64,000 nt of DNA from Bacteroidota bacterium (GTDB lineage Bacteria > Bacteroidota > Bacteroidia > Chitinophagales > Chitinophagaceae), in the NCBI GenBank assembly GCA_018266775.1, contig JAFDZS010000001.1, positions 685,190-749,189 of the forward strand, written 5' to 3'. Made by a program: the position numbers and the translations under genes. Below, one piece after another: positions 1-9,099 of this stretch. The notes below the pieces were generated by a model. It was not told the DNA's origin, searched no databases, and saw only the letters and a list, made by a program, of their open reading frames with translations. Within the stretch, counting starts at the first letter, position 1. Each line of letters opens with the position of its first letter.

Positions 1-244
1 CCAGGCGCAGGTGATATAAACCTTCATCCTTCGCAATGCCGGATAAACTGAAGTTCCCGTTTTTGAGTACAGTGGTATCAATTACTTCAGGGTCTTTCTG
101 ATTAAAATAAACTTCTTCCAGGTAAATTTTTTGATCGGGTACGTTTTTAATGTTTCCGGTAACGGTAAATTTTCCGGAGCCATTGGAGTGATGGCAGGAA
201 TACAATGCAGCTGCAATGGCTGCCAGTGCAAACAATTTTTTCAT
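1..244 (-). CDS. Lipoprotein with DUF4369-like domain (partial)
   Basis: The gene starts at the ATG at 244 and runs off the left edge, so only about 81 N-terminal residues are visible. It opens with MKKLFALAAIAAALYSCHH, a lipoprotein signal peptide whose Cys lies near residue 17, so it is probably anchored in the outer membrane or facing the periplasm. The following residues (GKFTVTGNIKNVPDQKIYLE) look like the beta-rich DUF4369 domain that precedes thioredoxin-like domains in many Bacteroidota TlpA-type proteins. Whether a thioredoxin domain follows cannot be seen. Confidence 0.7.
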   Translation of the reverse strand, partial: MKKLFALAAIAAALYSCHHSNGSGKFTVTGNIKNVPDQKIYLEEVYFNQKDPEVIDTTVLKNGNFSLSGIAKDEGLYHLRL

Positions 245-327
245 GTTTTATTTGTATTGTAAAGAACCAGTGGCACTTCACTTTTTATGGATAAAAAATC
301 TGTTGTTATTCAGTTACAAAAAATGCA

Positions 328-1773
328 TCAGGATAGTTTTTTGCCCAGCATTTTATTTACCACCTGCATATCAGCTTTTCCCTTACTGAGTTTTTTAACT
401 TCACCTGCAAATAATCCTATCAACCCTTTTTTGCCGCTTTTATATTCTTTCACTTTGTCGGGCATTTTGCTGATCACTTCATCCACCCATGTCTCAACAG
501 AATTACTGTCACTTTCCTGTAATAAATTTAATGCAGTGGCTACCTGTAAAGGTTCCTGCTGCGGATTACTGATGAGCTGATTGAATATTTTGGTAGATGC
601 ATTGCTGAAGTTTACCTTACCATCATCTACCAATTGTATCAACGCCGCAATAGTGGCAGGCTGTAAAACGAATGCCGAAATATCTGACTGCGATTCATTT
701 AAATAATTTTTTACCGGCCCCAATAACCAGTTGGCGGCAGCTTTATAGTTGGCAGTGTGTTGAATAATGCCCTCAAAAAAGTCAACAGCATCTTTATCAG
801 CGCAAATAACAGCAGTATCGCTGGCGGGTAAATGCAGTTCCTGCTGGTATTTTTGTTCCAATACTTCGGGCAATGCAGGGATGCTGTCGCTCACCTGCTG
901 TAAAAATTCATTGGTGATATGAAAAGGGGTGAGGTCAGGTTCAGGAAAATAGCGGTAATCATCGGCTTCTTCTTTACTGCGCAAAGCAAACGTAGTGTTA
1001 TTGTCTGCATCATAACTGCGGGTTTCCTGTAAAATGGTGCCGCCGTTTTCAGTAATGGCAATCAATCTTTCTACTTCGTGATCGATGGCTTTTTTTACAT
1101 TACGGATACTGTTGAGGTTTTTTACTTCCACACGGGTGCCCAATTTTGTTTCGCCTTTTAACCGGATGGAAATATTGGCATCGCAACGCATGCTGCCTTC
1201 TTCCATATTGCCATCGCATATATTCAGCCAGCGCACGAGTTTTCTTAATTCAGTAAGATAGGCAAAGGCTTCATCGCTGCTGTGCAAACCGGGTTCGCTT
1301 ACAATTTCCAGCAGGCAAACACCGGCACGGTTCAAATCGATGGCCGTAAATTGTTCATCCACATCGTGCAGGCTTTTACCTGCATCTTCTTCAATATGAA
1401 TACGGTTTAAAGCGATATGCCTGCTGCCTGCTGAGGTTTTAATGGGCACATAACCCTGCACGCAAATAGGTGTAGTGTGCTGGCTTACCTGGTAGCCTTT
1501 AGGCAAATCTGGATAGAAATAATTTTTACGGGCAAAATAATTATGTTGTTCTATGGTGCAATGCAATGCCAAACCCAGCTTTACCGCATATTCAATGGCT
1601 TTGCTGTTCATTTTTGGCAAAGTGCCGGGGTGCGCCAGCGTAATAGGGCTGATGTGTGTGTTGGGTGCACCGCCAAAGGCAGCACTGTCCCCACAAAAAA
1701 GCTTGCTTTGTGTAAGCAGTTGGGCATGTACTTCAAGCCCAACAACCACTTCATATTTACCGGAATTTTTCAC
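328..1773 (-). CDS. gatB: Aspartyl/glutamyl-tRNA amidotransferase subunit B
   Basis: Subunit B of the GatCAB amidotransferase, which converts mischarged Glu-tRNA(Gln) or Asp-tRNA(Asn) to the correct aminoacyl-tRNA. The family start YEVVVGLEVHAQL lies just after the chosen start, and the C-terminal YqeY-like tail (GEVKKLSKGKAD) is present. No ATG precedes the conserved start closely. A GTG at 1773 gives VKNSGKYEVV and a 481-residue protein of normal length, and a TACCTTTG promoter box ends 5 bases upstream of it. That makes a leaderless message likely. gatA and gatC are not in the window. Confidence 0.93.
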   Translation of the reverse strand: MKNSGKYEVVVGLEVHAQLLTQSKLFCGDSAAFGGAPNTHISPITLAHPGTLPKMNSKAIEYAVKLGLALHCTIEQHNYFARKNYFYPDLPKGYQVSQHTTPICVQGYVPIKTSAGSRHIALNRIHIEEDAGKSLHDVDEQFTAIDLNRAGVCLLEIVSEPGLHSSDEAFAYLTELRKLVRWLNICDGNMEEGSMRCDANISIRLKGETKLGTRVEVKNLNSIRNVKKAIDHEVERLIAITENGGTILQETRSYDADNNTTFALRSKEEADDYRYFPEPDLTPFHITNEFLQQVSDSIPALPEVLEQKYQQELHLPASDTAVICADKDAVDFFEGIIQHTANYKAAANWLLGPVKNYLNESQSDISAFVLQPATIAALIQLVDDGKVNFSNASTKIFNQLISNPQQEPLQVATALNLLQESDSNSVETWVDEVISKMPDKVKEYKSGKKGLIGLFAGEVKKLSKGKADMQVVNKMLGKKLS

Positions 1774-1777
1774 GGGG

Positions 1778-1785
1778 CAAAGGTA
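1778..1785 (-). promoter_or_regulatory. Bacteroidota -7 box for gatB
   Basis: On the minus strand this reads TACCTTTG, matching the Bacteroidota -7 consensus TAnnTTTG. Transcription would begin within a few bases of the GTG codon at 1773. No convincing -33 TTG is visible at the usual distance. Confidence 0.5.
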
Positions 1786-1897
1786 AGTAAAAAGTGACGG
1801 CCTGAATGCGCCGGAATAGTTTGTAACTACCAGGTGCACGCAGGCCGTATGCTTCAATGTGTACAACGGTTTTACACACCGCCTTCACACATTGTAT

Positions 1898-3016
1898 TTA
1901 TAAATCAGCTGTCTTTAACTTTTTGGGAATCTTAATATCAAAACTCATTTCGCTGCCGTTGCGTTTTGCCTTAATGTTATACGCGGCTTTATCACCATTT
2001 TCACGCAGTTCTGTCCTTGCTTCATCGGTATTGGTAATTTTTTTACCACCAATTTCTGTGATCACATCATCTTTTTTCAGGCCGGCTTTTTCTGCAGGCG
2101 AATCTTTATCGGTGTCGAGCACTTTTACACCGGTACCATCTTCTGTGTCCTGTATTTTTAACCCCAATTTTTGCTGGCGGGGAAAATAAGTAAAGCCATT
2201 GCCTGAACCTAACCTGTCGAAACCTGAAAATGCATCACCATCACTTTTCCAGCCATCTGTGCCTAAACTCATACCACCACGGGGTATTTTAGGCATGGTA
2301 AAGCTGCGCACATTACCATCGGGGCCCGCGAAAGAATAAGCCATCGCACCGCCAAATGCATTCTCACCCAAAACTGCTTTTGCAGATTTATCTTTGCCAT
2401 CGCGTTTATAGTATACCGTTACTTCATCTTTGGGTTTGTAAGATGTGATGGCCTCTGCCAGTGATTGCGGGCCGGTAATTTTTTTATCGTTCACTTTAGT
2501 AATGATATCGCCCTCCTGCAGGCCGGCTTTAGCGGCAGCACTTTCTTTGGTAACTGCAGTAATCTTTGCGCCATCGCCATTATCATCTTCTGCTAATACA
2601 GCATCGTCGCCTTTCTTTTCGTCTTTGTTGTATACTTCAGTAGTAACACCAAGGAAGGCACTGTGGCTGTCGCTGTTGAAACTGCCGTTGAACGGGCCTT
2701 TAAAATCAATATTCAGGTCACCTGGATCAAAGGAAAATGAATTACGGCCATCCCAGATTTTAATATCTCTTTTATTAATGGTAATATCGCCATCTTTAAA
2801 TTCGCTGATGGGCTTACCATTGATGGTTACTTTATCGCCTTTAATTTCCACCACAATTTTGGTATCTTTATCCCCCTTTTTGCGAATGATGATTTCCTGG
2901 GATTCTTTCTTCTCCTTTTTCTCTTTTTGTTCTGTTTTTTCCTCATCCTGTGCAGCCGCAGTAAAACTCATTCCGGTAAAGGCAACCACAGCAGTGAGCA
3001 ATAATAATTTCTTCAT
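1898..3016 (-). CDS. Periplasmic protein with two PDZ domains
   Basis: A 372-residue exported protein that starts at MKKLLLLTAVVAFTGMSFTAAAQ, a Sec signal peptide ending near residue 23. The longer open frame upstream of that ATG is not needed. A charged stretch (EEKTEQKEKKEKKE) follows. Two PDZ domains are visible: about residues 120-220 (SAFLGVTTEV, then AGLQEGDIITKVNDKKI) and about 285-365 (LGLKIQDTEDG, then AGLKKDDVITEIGGKKI). There is no protease domain, so this is not a DegP or CtpA enzyme. It may bind unfolded or C-terminal peptides in the periplasm; the partner is unknown. It stands alone between gatB and an acetyltransferase gene. Confidence 0.8.
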   Translation of the reverse strand: MKKLLLLTAVVAFTGMSFTAAAQDEEKTEQKEKKEKKESQEIIIRKKGDKDTKIVVEIKGDKVTINGKPISEFKDGDITINKRDIKIWDGRNSFSFDPGDLNIDFKGPFNGSFNSDSHSAFLGVTTEVYNKDEKKGDDAVLAEDDNGDGAKITAVTKESAAAKAGLQEGDIITKVNDKKITGPQSLAEAITSYKPKDEVTVYYKRDGKDKSAKAVLGENAFGGAMAYSFAGPDGNVRSFTMPKIPRGGMSLGTDGWKSDGDAFSGFDRLGSGNGFTYFPRQQKLGLKIQDTEDGTGVKVLDTDKDSPAEKAGLKKDDVITEIGGKKITNTDEARTELRENGDKAAYNIKAKRNGSEMSFDIKIPKKLKTADL

Positions 3017-3138
3017 GACTGTATTTTTTATGTACGAAAATTTTAGTAGATCAAAGCTACTGTAATTTCTGGACATACGAAATCTTTCGCAGATTATTTT
3101 TGAGGTTTAACATTTCTTTGAGTGAGGGTTACCGGGGG

Positions 3139-3213
3139 ACATGGTCTGACGTCCCGTCTGACCATGTGTGAAAATATTGCCGCAGAAGTGATCTGGCGTC
3201 TTCGTCTGCTCAT
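3139..3213. repeat. Short inverted repeat and diverged second copy
   Basis: Perfect 8-base arms ACATGGTC (3139-3146) and GACCATGT (3160-3167) enclose a 13-base loop containing GACGTCCCGTC. A diverged relative of the loop and right arm (TGGCGTCTTCGTCTGCTCAT) recurs at 3194-3213. This fills the gap between the PDZ gene and the acetyltransferase gene. It could be a small dispersed palindrome or a decayed terminator. Confidence 0.45.
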
Positions 3214-3251
3214 TTAGAAAAGATTTGCCACAAATGCACCGATTGTACGAT

Positions 3252-3758
3252 TTATTTATTCCGGATGATATAGGTTTTCACCGGGCAATTATCTACTATT
3301 TCTTCTTTAATAAACTGCATGCCCAGTTTTTCCAAAATGTTTAAAGATGCAGTATTCTCTACATGTGCCCGGCCGGTAATGCAGGTCAATTGCAGTTCTT
3401 TCAAACCATATTGAATGGTGTGTTGTGCGGCTTCAAAAGCATACCCATTGCCCCAGGCTGATGGTTTTAAACGGTAACCAAGATCGATTTCATCCAGCTC
3501 CGGGCGGTATTTTAATCCGCACCAACCGATGAATTCATGGGTGTTGCTGATGTGTATGGCCCAGCGGCCGAGTTTATTTTCGTATTGTGGTAAGATGATG
3601 GTGCGTAAAATTTCTTCAGCATGTTCAACTGTTTCCAACGGTGGTTCGTGCAGGTAGCGCAGCACAGCAGGGTCGCTGTTGAGCTGCTGCACCAATGGCG
3701 CATCGGCCAGTGTAAACCGGCGCAGGTATAAACGTGGTGTATGGAAAATGATGGTCAT
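3252..3758 (-). CDS. GNAT-family N-acetyltransferase (RimJ/RimL-like)
   Basis: A 168-residue acetyltransferase that transfers acetyl from acetyl-CoA to an amine substrate that cannot be named from sequence. The start MTIIFHTPRLYLRRFTLAD is the classic RimJ/RimL opening. The ATG at 3758 is chosen because the open frame upstream runs through a palindromic repeat. Further GNAT signs are IGWCGLKYRPELDEIDLGYRL (beta 4), the acetyl-CoA loop around AWGNGYAFEA, and NTASLNILEKLGM near the end. It lies downstream of alaS on the same strand, separated by REP-like palindromes. Confidence 0.85.
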   Translation of the reverse strand: MTIIFHTPRLYLRRFTLADAPLVQQLNSDPAVLRYLHEPPLETVEHAEEILRTIILPQYENKLGRWAIHISNTHEFIGWCGLKYRPELDEIDLGYRLKPSAWGNGYAFEAAQHTIQYGLKELQLTCITGRAHVENTASLNILEKLGMQFIKEEIVDNCPVKTYIIRNK

Positions 3759-3763
3759 ATTGT

Positions 3764-3889
3764 AGCTGGATGCTCCAGCTTCCCGGTAATTTGTATCTGG
3801 AAGCTTCAGCTTCCAGCTCAATCTTAATAATCAATATCAGAATGGAAGCAGGGAGTTTCCAGATACAGGCTGGAAGCCGGAGCTTCCAG
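3764..3889. repeat. REP-like palindrome cluster
   Basis: Three short palindromes: AGCTGGA/TCCAGCT at 3764-3780, CTGGAAGC-TTCA-GCTTCCAG at 3797-3816, and CTGGAAGC-CGGA-GCTTCCAG at 3870-3889. In addition GTATCTGGAA (3793-3802 region) pairs with TTCCAGATAC (about 3857-3866). The alaS stop codon (3890-3892) directly abuts the last one. The GCTTCAGC core is shared with the palindromes beside the transposase gene near 34568. Confidence 0.65.
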
Positions 3890-6511
3890 TTACAGCAAAC
3901 CCTTTACCTTTTCAATCACCTGTTGCAACTGGCTTACATCCTGTCCGCCTGCGGTAGCCAATGTTTTTTGTCCGCCGCCACCACCTTTGATCAGTGGTGC
4001 AATATGTTCTTTAATAATTTTACCGGCATCCAAACCTTTGGCAACGGTTACTGTTTCACTCATACCTACGGCAACAAAAGGTTTACCATCAATATTGGCA
4101 CACAATACAGCCAGGTAATCGTGCAGTTTTGTTTTCAGGTCGAAGCACAATTTCTTCAATGCATCTGCACTGCTTACTTCCACCATCGCACCAATGAAAG
4201 TTACATTGTTGATGATCTCATCTTTCTGCAATAACTCATTACGTAAAGCCACCAGCTGGCGTGCTTCTAAAGCTTCGATGTGTTTTTTAAGTGTGCTGTT
4301 TTCAGTTTGTAAACTGTCAATGGCCTTGGTTACATCAGCCGGATTTTTTAATGCTGCTTTTACTGCGTGCAGCTCAGTAAATGTATTAGTGATGTATGCT
4401 TCAGCAGCTTTGCCGCATACGGCTTCTATCCTGCGCACACCGGCGGCTACAGCGCCTTCGCTTTTTATTTTAAAGATGCCCAGTTCTCCGGTATAACCCA
4501 CATGTGTACCACCGCAGAGTTCAATGGAATAGTTTTCATCCATGATCACCACACGAACGGTATCGCCATATTTTTCCCCAAACAATGCCATAGCACCCAG
4601 TGCAACAGCATCATCTTTTTTCATTTCTTTAATTACTACAGGAATATTCTGCCTGATCTTTTCATTCACTAATTGTTCCACTGCCAGCAATTCTTCATCG
4701 GCCATTTTTGCAAAATGGCTGAAGTCGAAGCGCAGGTAATCTTCATTATTCAAACTTCCTTTTTGTGCCACGTGCGTGCCCAATACTTTGCGCAAGGCTG
4801 CATGCATGAGGTGTGTTACGCTGTGGTGTATGGTAATGTCTTTACGCCTTTCTGCATTAACTGTTGCCCGTACTTCTCCGCTCATGTCTTCTGCAATAGC
4901 CGGAGTAAAATGAATGATGAGATCGTTTTCTTTTTTGGTATCAATTATCGTGAGCGGTGATTCGTGAATCGTGAGTGTGCCGGTATCGCCAACCTGGCCA
5001 CCGCTTTCGGCATAGAAGGGCGTGGTGTCTAAAACAATTTGGTAGAGTTCTTTTCCTTTACCACTCACCTTGCGGTACTTTACCACTTTACTTTTTGTTT
5101 CCAAACTATCGTACCCCACAAATTTGGAAGAAGGAATATCGTTTACCATTACCCAATCTTCTGTTTCCAATGCAGTGGCTGCACGGCTACGGTTTTTTTG
5201 CTGCTGCATTTCTTTTTCAAAACCTATTTCATCAACAGCTAAGTTGTTTTCTGCGGCAATCAAACGGGTGAGGTCAATCGGGAAACCAAATGTATCCAGC
5301 AATTCAAATGCGGCAACGCCACTAATGATTTTGGTTTGCTGCGATTGCTTCATGATCTCATCGATATTCTTCAATCCTTTTTCCAGCGTTCTTAAAAACG
5401 CTTCTTCTTCTTCCTTAATTACTTTACTTACAAAATCCACCTGCTGGTTCAACTCTGGAAAAACGTTTTGAAACTGTTTGGCCAATACCGGCAGCAGTTG
5501 GTGCAGCAGCGGCTGCTTATATTCCAGGTAAGAAAAATAATAACGCACTGCCCTGCGCAAAATACGGCGGATGACATAACCAGCACCTGTGTTCGAAGGC
5601 AATTGCCCATCGGCAATAGTGAAACTGATGGCACGGATATGATCGGCTATTACACGGAAGGCAATACTTTCTTTATCGTCACCAGCTTTGTAGGTTTTAT
5701 GTACAATTTTGCTCACCACATCAATGGTATTGGTGAACACATCAGTATCGTAATTACTTTGTTTGCCCTGTATTACCCTTACGAGGCGTTCAAAGCCCAT
5801 ACCGGTATCTACATGCTTGGCGGGTAACGATTCCAGGCCGCCATCTTTTTTTCGGTTGAACTGGATGAATACATTGTTCCATATTTCAATCACCTGCGGA
5901 TGATCGTTATTCACCAGCGTTTTCCCATCTGCTAATTTTCTTTCTTCATCCGTTCTGCAGTCCACATGTATTTCGGTGCAGGGCCCGCAGGGCCCGGTGT
6001 CGCCCATCTCCCAAAAATTATCTTTTTTATTGCCCATTAAAATGCGGTCTTCGGCAATCACTTTCTTCCATTCGTTAAATGCTTCTTCGTCTTTCGGTAA
6101 GTTTTCTTTTGCATCACCTTCAAAAATGGTTACGTACAGGCGGTCTTTATCTAACTTGTATACTTCAGTCAATAATTCCCAGCTCCATGCAATGGCTTCT
6201 TTTTTAAAATAATCGCCAAAGCTCCAGTTGCCCAGCATTTCAAACATAGTGTGGTGATAAGTGTCCACGCCTACTTCTTCCAGGTCGTTGTGCTTACCGC
6301 TTACCCGCAGACATTTTTGTGTATCGGCCACACGGGTATTGGGGGCCTGTTTATTGCCGAGGAAATAATCTTTAAACTGGTTCATGCCTGCGTTGGTGAA
6401 CAGGAGGGTAGGGTCGTTTTTCACCACAATGGGGGCGCTGGGTACAATAGTATGTCCTTTGCTTTTGAAAAAATCCAGGAACTGCTGCCTTATTTCCGCA
6501 CTGGTACTCAT
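3890..6511 (-). CDS. alaS: Alanyl-tRNA synthetase
   Basis: Charges tRNA(Ala) with alanine in the cytoplasm. The 873 residues match the family length (about 875). Visible parts are the class II catalytic core (TLLFTNAGMNQFKDYFLG, then GNWSFGDYFKKEA), the editing domain with HHSVTHLMHAAL and CGGTHVGYTGELG, and the C-terminal DHHA1 domain with the glycine-rich GGGGGQKTLATAGG. The start MSTSAEIRQQFLDFFKSKGH is standard. A promoter with TTG-N19-TAnnTTTG spacing lies about 70 bases upstream. The stop codon abuts a REP-like palindrome. Confidence 0.97.
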   Translation of the reverse strand: MSTSAEIRQQFLDFFKSKGHTIVPSAPIVVKNDPTLLFTNAGMNQFKDYFLGNKQAPNTRVADTQKCLRVSGKHNDLEEVGVDTYHHTMFEMLGNWSFGDYFKKEAIAWSWELLTEVYKLDKDRLYVTIFEGDAKENLPKDEEAFNEWKKVIAEDRILMGNKKDNFWEMGDTGPCGPCTEIHVDCRTDEERKLADGKTLVNNDHPQVIEIWNNVFIQFNRKKDGGLESLPAKHVDTGMGFERLVRVIQGKQSNYDTDVFTNTIDVVSKIVHKTYKAGDDKESIAFRVIADHIRAISFTIADGQLPSNTGAGYVIRRILRRAVRYYFSYLEYKQPLLHQLLPVLAKQFQNVFPELNQQVDFVSKVIKEEEEAFLRTLEKGLKNIDEIMKQSQQTKIISGVAAFELLDTFGFPIDLTRLIAAENNLAVDEIGFEKEMQQQKNRSRAATALETEDWVMVNDIPSSKFVGYDSLETKSKVVKYRKVSGKGKELYQIVLDTTPFYAESGGQVGDTGTLTIHESPLTIIDTKKENDLIIHFTPAIAEDMSGEVRATVNAERRKDITIHHSVTHLMHAALRKVLGTHVAQKGSLNNEDYLRFDFSHFAKMADEELLAVEQLVNEKIRQNIPVVIKEMKKDDAVALGAMALFGEKYGDTVRVVIMDENYSIELCGGTHVGYTGELGIFKIKSEGAVAAGVRRIEAVCGKAAEAYITNTFTELHAVKAALKNPADVTKAIDSLQTENSTLKKHIEALEARQLVALRNELLQKDEIINNVTFIGAMVEVSSADALKKLCFDLKTKLHDYLAVLCANIDGKPFVAVGMSETVTVAKGLDAGKIIKEHIAPLIKGGGGGQKTLATAGGQDVSQLQQVIEKVKGLL

Positions 6512-6582
6512 ATAACAACTATTTTTTAGGTTGATTTTTGTTCTGTAACGGGCTATATTTGTGCACTTTTGTGCAATGGCTG

Positions 6583-6612
6583 CAAAGGTAATAAAACCGC
6601 TTCATGCCACAA
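6583..6612 (-). promoter_or_regulatory. Promoter of alaS
   Basis: On the minus strand TTG (6612-6610) is followed 19 bases later by TACCTTTG (6590-6583), the typical Bacteroidota sigma-ABfr layout. The predicted start point leaves an untranslated leader of about 65 bases before the alaS ATG at 6511. Confidence 0.6.
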
Positions 6613-6692
6613 GTTTCAACAGTCATTCATGACCATGAATACCGGCAAAGAAGCAACAAATCGTTTTAAGGAACGTTTTGCCCGTGTAAAGC

Positions 6693-7664
6693 ATGAAAAA
6701 AATAAAGTATTTCTACAATACCAATACCCTCCGGTATGAGAAGCTGGTTACTCCCCTGCGGGTGAAGCTGTTGCGTACTTTTGGTTTTTTGTCTGCACTG
6801 GCTGTGAGTTGCCTGATTGTAATTTCCCTGTACAATAAATTTTTTCCCAAAGCATCGGATAAGGAACTGAAACTGAAATACGATAACCTGAAAGATGATT
6901 ATGGGATGCTGAATAATAAAATACAATCTCTGCAACAGCAAATGGCAGCGCTGGAACAAAGGGATAATAAAGTATACCGTTCCATTTTTGAAGCCAACCC
7001 TTTGCCCGACAGTGCCCGTGCCAAACAAATTGAACAGAAAAAAGAACTGGATAAGGTTAGTGTGAAAAATGATGATGAACTGGGTACTGATATTGCTGCG
7101 GCTTTAAATAATTTATCTGCCCGTGTGGCCTACCAGTTCGACAGTTATGATGTGATTGATAAACTCATCCGCAACCAGGGTAATAAGCTGGCCTGCATCC
7201 CCGCCATACAACCGGTAAGCAATAAAGAACTCACCCGTATTGCCAGTGGTTTTGGTATGCGCATTCATCCCATTTATGGCATTGCCAAAATGCACAATGG
7301 TTTAGACTTTACCGCGCCGCAGGGCACGCCCATTTATGCCACCGGCGATGGTGTGGTAACTACTGCCGGGCCGGGCACCGGTACGGGTAACCACGTGGTG
7401 ATTAATCACGGGTATGGTTATGAAACCGTGTACATGCACATGGTAAAGGTGAAGGCACGCGAAGGCCAGCGGGTAAAACGTGGCGAAGTGATTGGATGGG
7501 TGGGCAGCACCGGTGCCAGTACCGGGCCGCATTGCCATTATGAAGTGCACATCAATGGATCTCCTGTTGACCCTGTTTACTTTTTCTTCAACGACCTGAA
7601 TGCTGAACAATACGACAGGCTGCTGAAAATTGCTTCAGTAGGCAGTGCCAAAAGTTTTGACTAA
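6693..7664 (+). CDS. Membrane-anchored M23 metallopeptidase
   Basis: A 323-residue peptidoglycan endopeptidase-type protein. One transmembrane segment lies at about residues 28-48 (FGFLSALAVSCLIVISLY), followed by a coiled coil (about 55-95, KYDNLKDDYGMLNNKIQSLQQQ). The C-terminal M23 domain starts near residue 185 (GFGMRIHPIYGIAKMHNGLDF) and ends with HCHYEVHINGSPVDP. The zinc ligands are present: His and Asp of HNGLDF, and the first His-x-His of HCHYEVH. This is the layout of the Bacteroidota MepM-like cell-wall hydrolases. The gene is divergent from alaS and 8 bases upstream of a MerR gene, probably co-transcribed with it. Confidence 0.9.
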   Translation: MKKIKYFYNTNTLRYEKLVTPLRVKLLRTFGFLSALAVSCLIVISLYNKFFPKASDKELKLKYDNLKDDYGMLNNKIQSLQQQMAALEQRDNKVYRSIFEANPLPDSARAKQIEQKKELDKVSVKNDDELGTDIAAALNNLSARVAYQFDSYDVIDKLIRNQGNKLACIPAIQPVSNKELTRIASGFGMRIHPIYGIAKMHNGLDFTAPQGTPIYATGDGVVTTAGPGTGTGNHVVINHGYGYETVYMHMVKVKAREGQRVKRGEVIGWVGSTGASTGPHCHYEVHINGSPVDPVYFFFNDLNAEQYDRLLKIASVGSAKSFD

Positions 7665-7672
7665 TTTTAATT

Positions 7673-8272
7673 ATGGCTTTTCAGCAAATTGCATTTGATT
7701 TTGAAAATTTACCTGCTGCTTCCGGCGAAGCGGAAGTAAAACCTGCTGCATCGCCTGCACTTAAACCACCAGCACAACCTACCATTGAAATGGAAGATGA
7801 AGAAATGGAAGCTACTGCAGTGGTTGACCTGACGGCTATGCCTGCTGTAGCTCTATCGCCTTCAAAAAAAACCAATAAAAAAACCACCCGTGGCCGTATG
7901 AGCCTGAAAGATATGGATACCGGTGTGGATTTAATTGAAGTGCCTGATGATGCTGTGCTGTTTGAAAAAATGTATTACTCCATTGGTACGGTGGCCGATA
8001 TGTTTAAAGTAAACCAAAGCCTCATCCGTTTTTGGGAAAACGAATTTGATGTACTGAAGCCGAGAAAGAATGGTAAAGGCGACCGTTTATTCAGGCCCGA
8101 AGATGTAAAAAATTTAAAACTCATTTATCATTTACTGCGTGAAAGAAAATACACTATTGAAGGTGCCAAAGAATTTTTAAAGAACAACAAAAAGGCAGAA
8201 CAGAAATTTGCTATGATAGAATCCCTGAAAAAACTCAAAGGCTTTTTACATGAATTAAAAGCCAGCCTGTAA
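7673..8272 (+). CDS. MerR-family transcriptional regulator
   Basis: A 199-residue protein. The first 95 or so residues are low-complexity and acidic (EMEDEEMEATAVV). The MerR helix-turn-helix and wing follow at about 100-170 (YYSIGTVADMFKVNQSLIRF, then PRKNGKGDRLFRPEDVKNL). No effector-binding domain or metal-binding Cys follows, which fits the short MerR type common in Bacteroidota that sits beside M23 peptidase genes. Its target is not visible. It lies 8 bases after the M23 peptidase gene. Confidence 0.85.
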   Translation: MAFQQIAFDFENLPAASGEAEVKPAASPALKPPAQPTIEMEDEEMEATAVVDLTAMPAVALSPSKKTNKKTTRGRMSLKDMDTGVDLIEVPDDAVLFEKMYYSIGTVADMFKVNQSLIRFWENEFDVLKPRKNGKGDRLFRPEDVKNLKLIYHLLRERKYTIEGAKEFLKNNKKAEQKFAMIESLKKLKGFLHELKASL

Positions 8273-8327
8273 CTGCGTTCACCTTCTTTATTTCCGTTTC
8301 ACAATAACCTAAACAAGCAATTTTATA

Positions 8328-8849
8328 ATGAAATCTTTTTTCTTTTTATTACTGTGTGCAGTAAGCATCACTAAAACATTTGCACAGGCACAGTACGAAA
8401 TTGCACCAGATGAGCAACACCCGGAACAGCATGTGCTGCGTGGTATGCTGAATAAATATTTAATTCAGAACGATAGCAGTTATGCCGGCTGGTATAACAG
8501 CAGCAGTATGATTTACAAACCGGACACGGCCATATTATCTGCCTTTGAAAGAAATAAAAACAAAGTACAGTTTATTTTATTTGGCGGTACCTGGTGCGAA
8601 GACACGCAGTTTATCTTACCTAAATTTTTTAAGCTCCAGGAAATGAGTGGCGTGCCGGATGATGCGATTACATTCTTCGGTGTAAACCGCGAAAAAAAAT
8701 CGTTGCCCAATATTACTGCGGCCTTTAAAATCATCAACGTACCCACTATTATTGTAATGAAAGAGGGTAAAGAACTGGGCCGCGTGGTGGAGTATGGTAC
8801 TACAGGAAGATGGGACAAGGAACTGGCAGAAATTTTAAGCAAGTTATAA
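8328..8849 (+). CDS. Exported thioredoxin-fold protein
   Basis: A 173-residue protein with an N-terminal signal peptide (MKSFFFLLLCAVSITKTFAQ). The thioredoxin-like fold is shown by VQFILFGGTWCEDTQFILPKF and by FKIINVPTIIVMKEGKELGR, where the cis-proline VPT is conserved. The active site is WCED with a single Cys, so it cannot do ordinary dithiol exchange. It may act as a monothiol reductase or as a binding protein. It is followed by a strong terminator and is probably its own unit. Confidence 0.8.
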   Translation: MKSFFFLLLCAVSITKTFAQAQYEIAPDEQHPEQHVLRGMLNKYLIQNDSSYAGWYNSSSMIYKPDTAILSAFERNKNKVQFILFGGTWCEDTQFILPKFFKLQEMSGVPDDAITFFGVNREKKSLPNITAAFKIINVPTIIVMKEGKELGRVVEYGTTGRWDKELAEILSKL

Positions 8850-8967
8850 TTACAACAAAAAGATTACTGCAAGTAAATTGTGCTTAGGAAAAGCGCTTAC
8901 ATTTTCCGTTTTAAAATCAAGGAACTAAAGCTGATATTACAGTAGTACAACTGATGATAGATGTTGT

Positions 8968-9005
8968 CCCGGCAATGGCTGTAATTATTGCCGGGGGCCG
9001 TTTTT
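8968..9005 (+). terminator. Rho-independent terminator
   Basis: Stem CCCGGCAAT (8968-8976) pairs with ATTGCCGGG (8987-8995), followed by GGCCG and TTTTT at 9001-9005. It sits downstream of the thioredoxin-fold gene. Confidence 0.7.
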
Positions 9006-9007
9006 GG

Positions 9008-9035
9008 GTACCTTTTTGGGCAAGCAAAAAGGTAC
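9008..9035. repeat. Perfect 11-bp inverted repeat
   Basis: GTACCTTTTTG (9008-9018) pairs perfectly with CAAAAAGGTAC (9025-9035) around a 6-base loop. It directly follows the terminator and may be a dispersed intergenic palindrome or the terminator for the convergent mscS-like gene. Confidence 0.5.
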
Positions 9036-9099
9036 AAGCGAAAAATATAATTCTTTGCAATTAAGCGATGCTGTTACCATTTTAGTCGGATAATCTTAG

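Noticed and set aside
8968..9035. One compound terminator for two convergent genes
   Set aside because: The two hairpins have separate stems and only the first has a clear T-run; kept as terminator plus separate inverted repeat.
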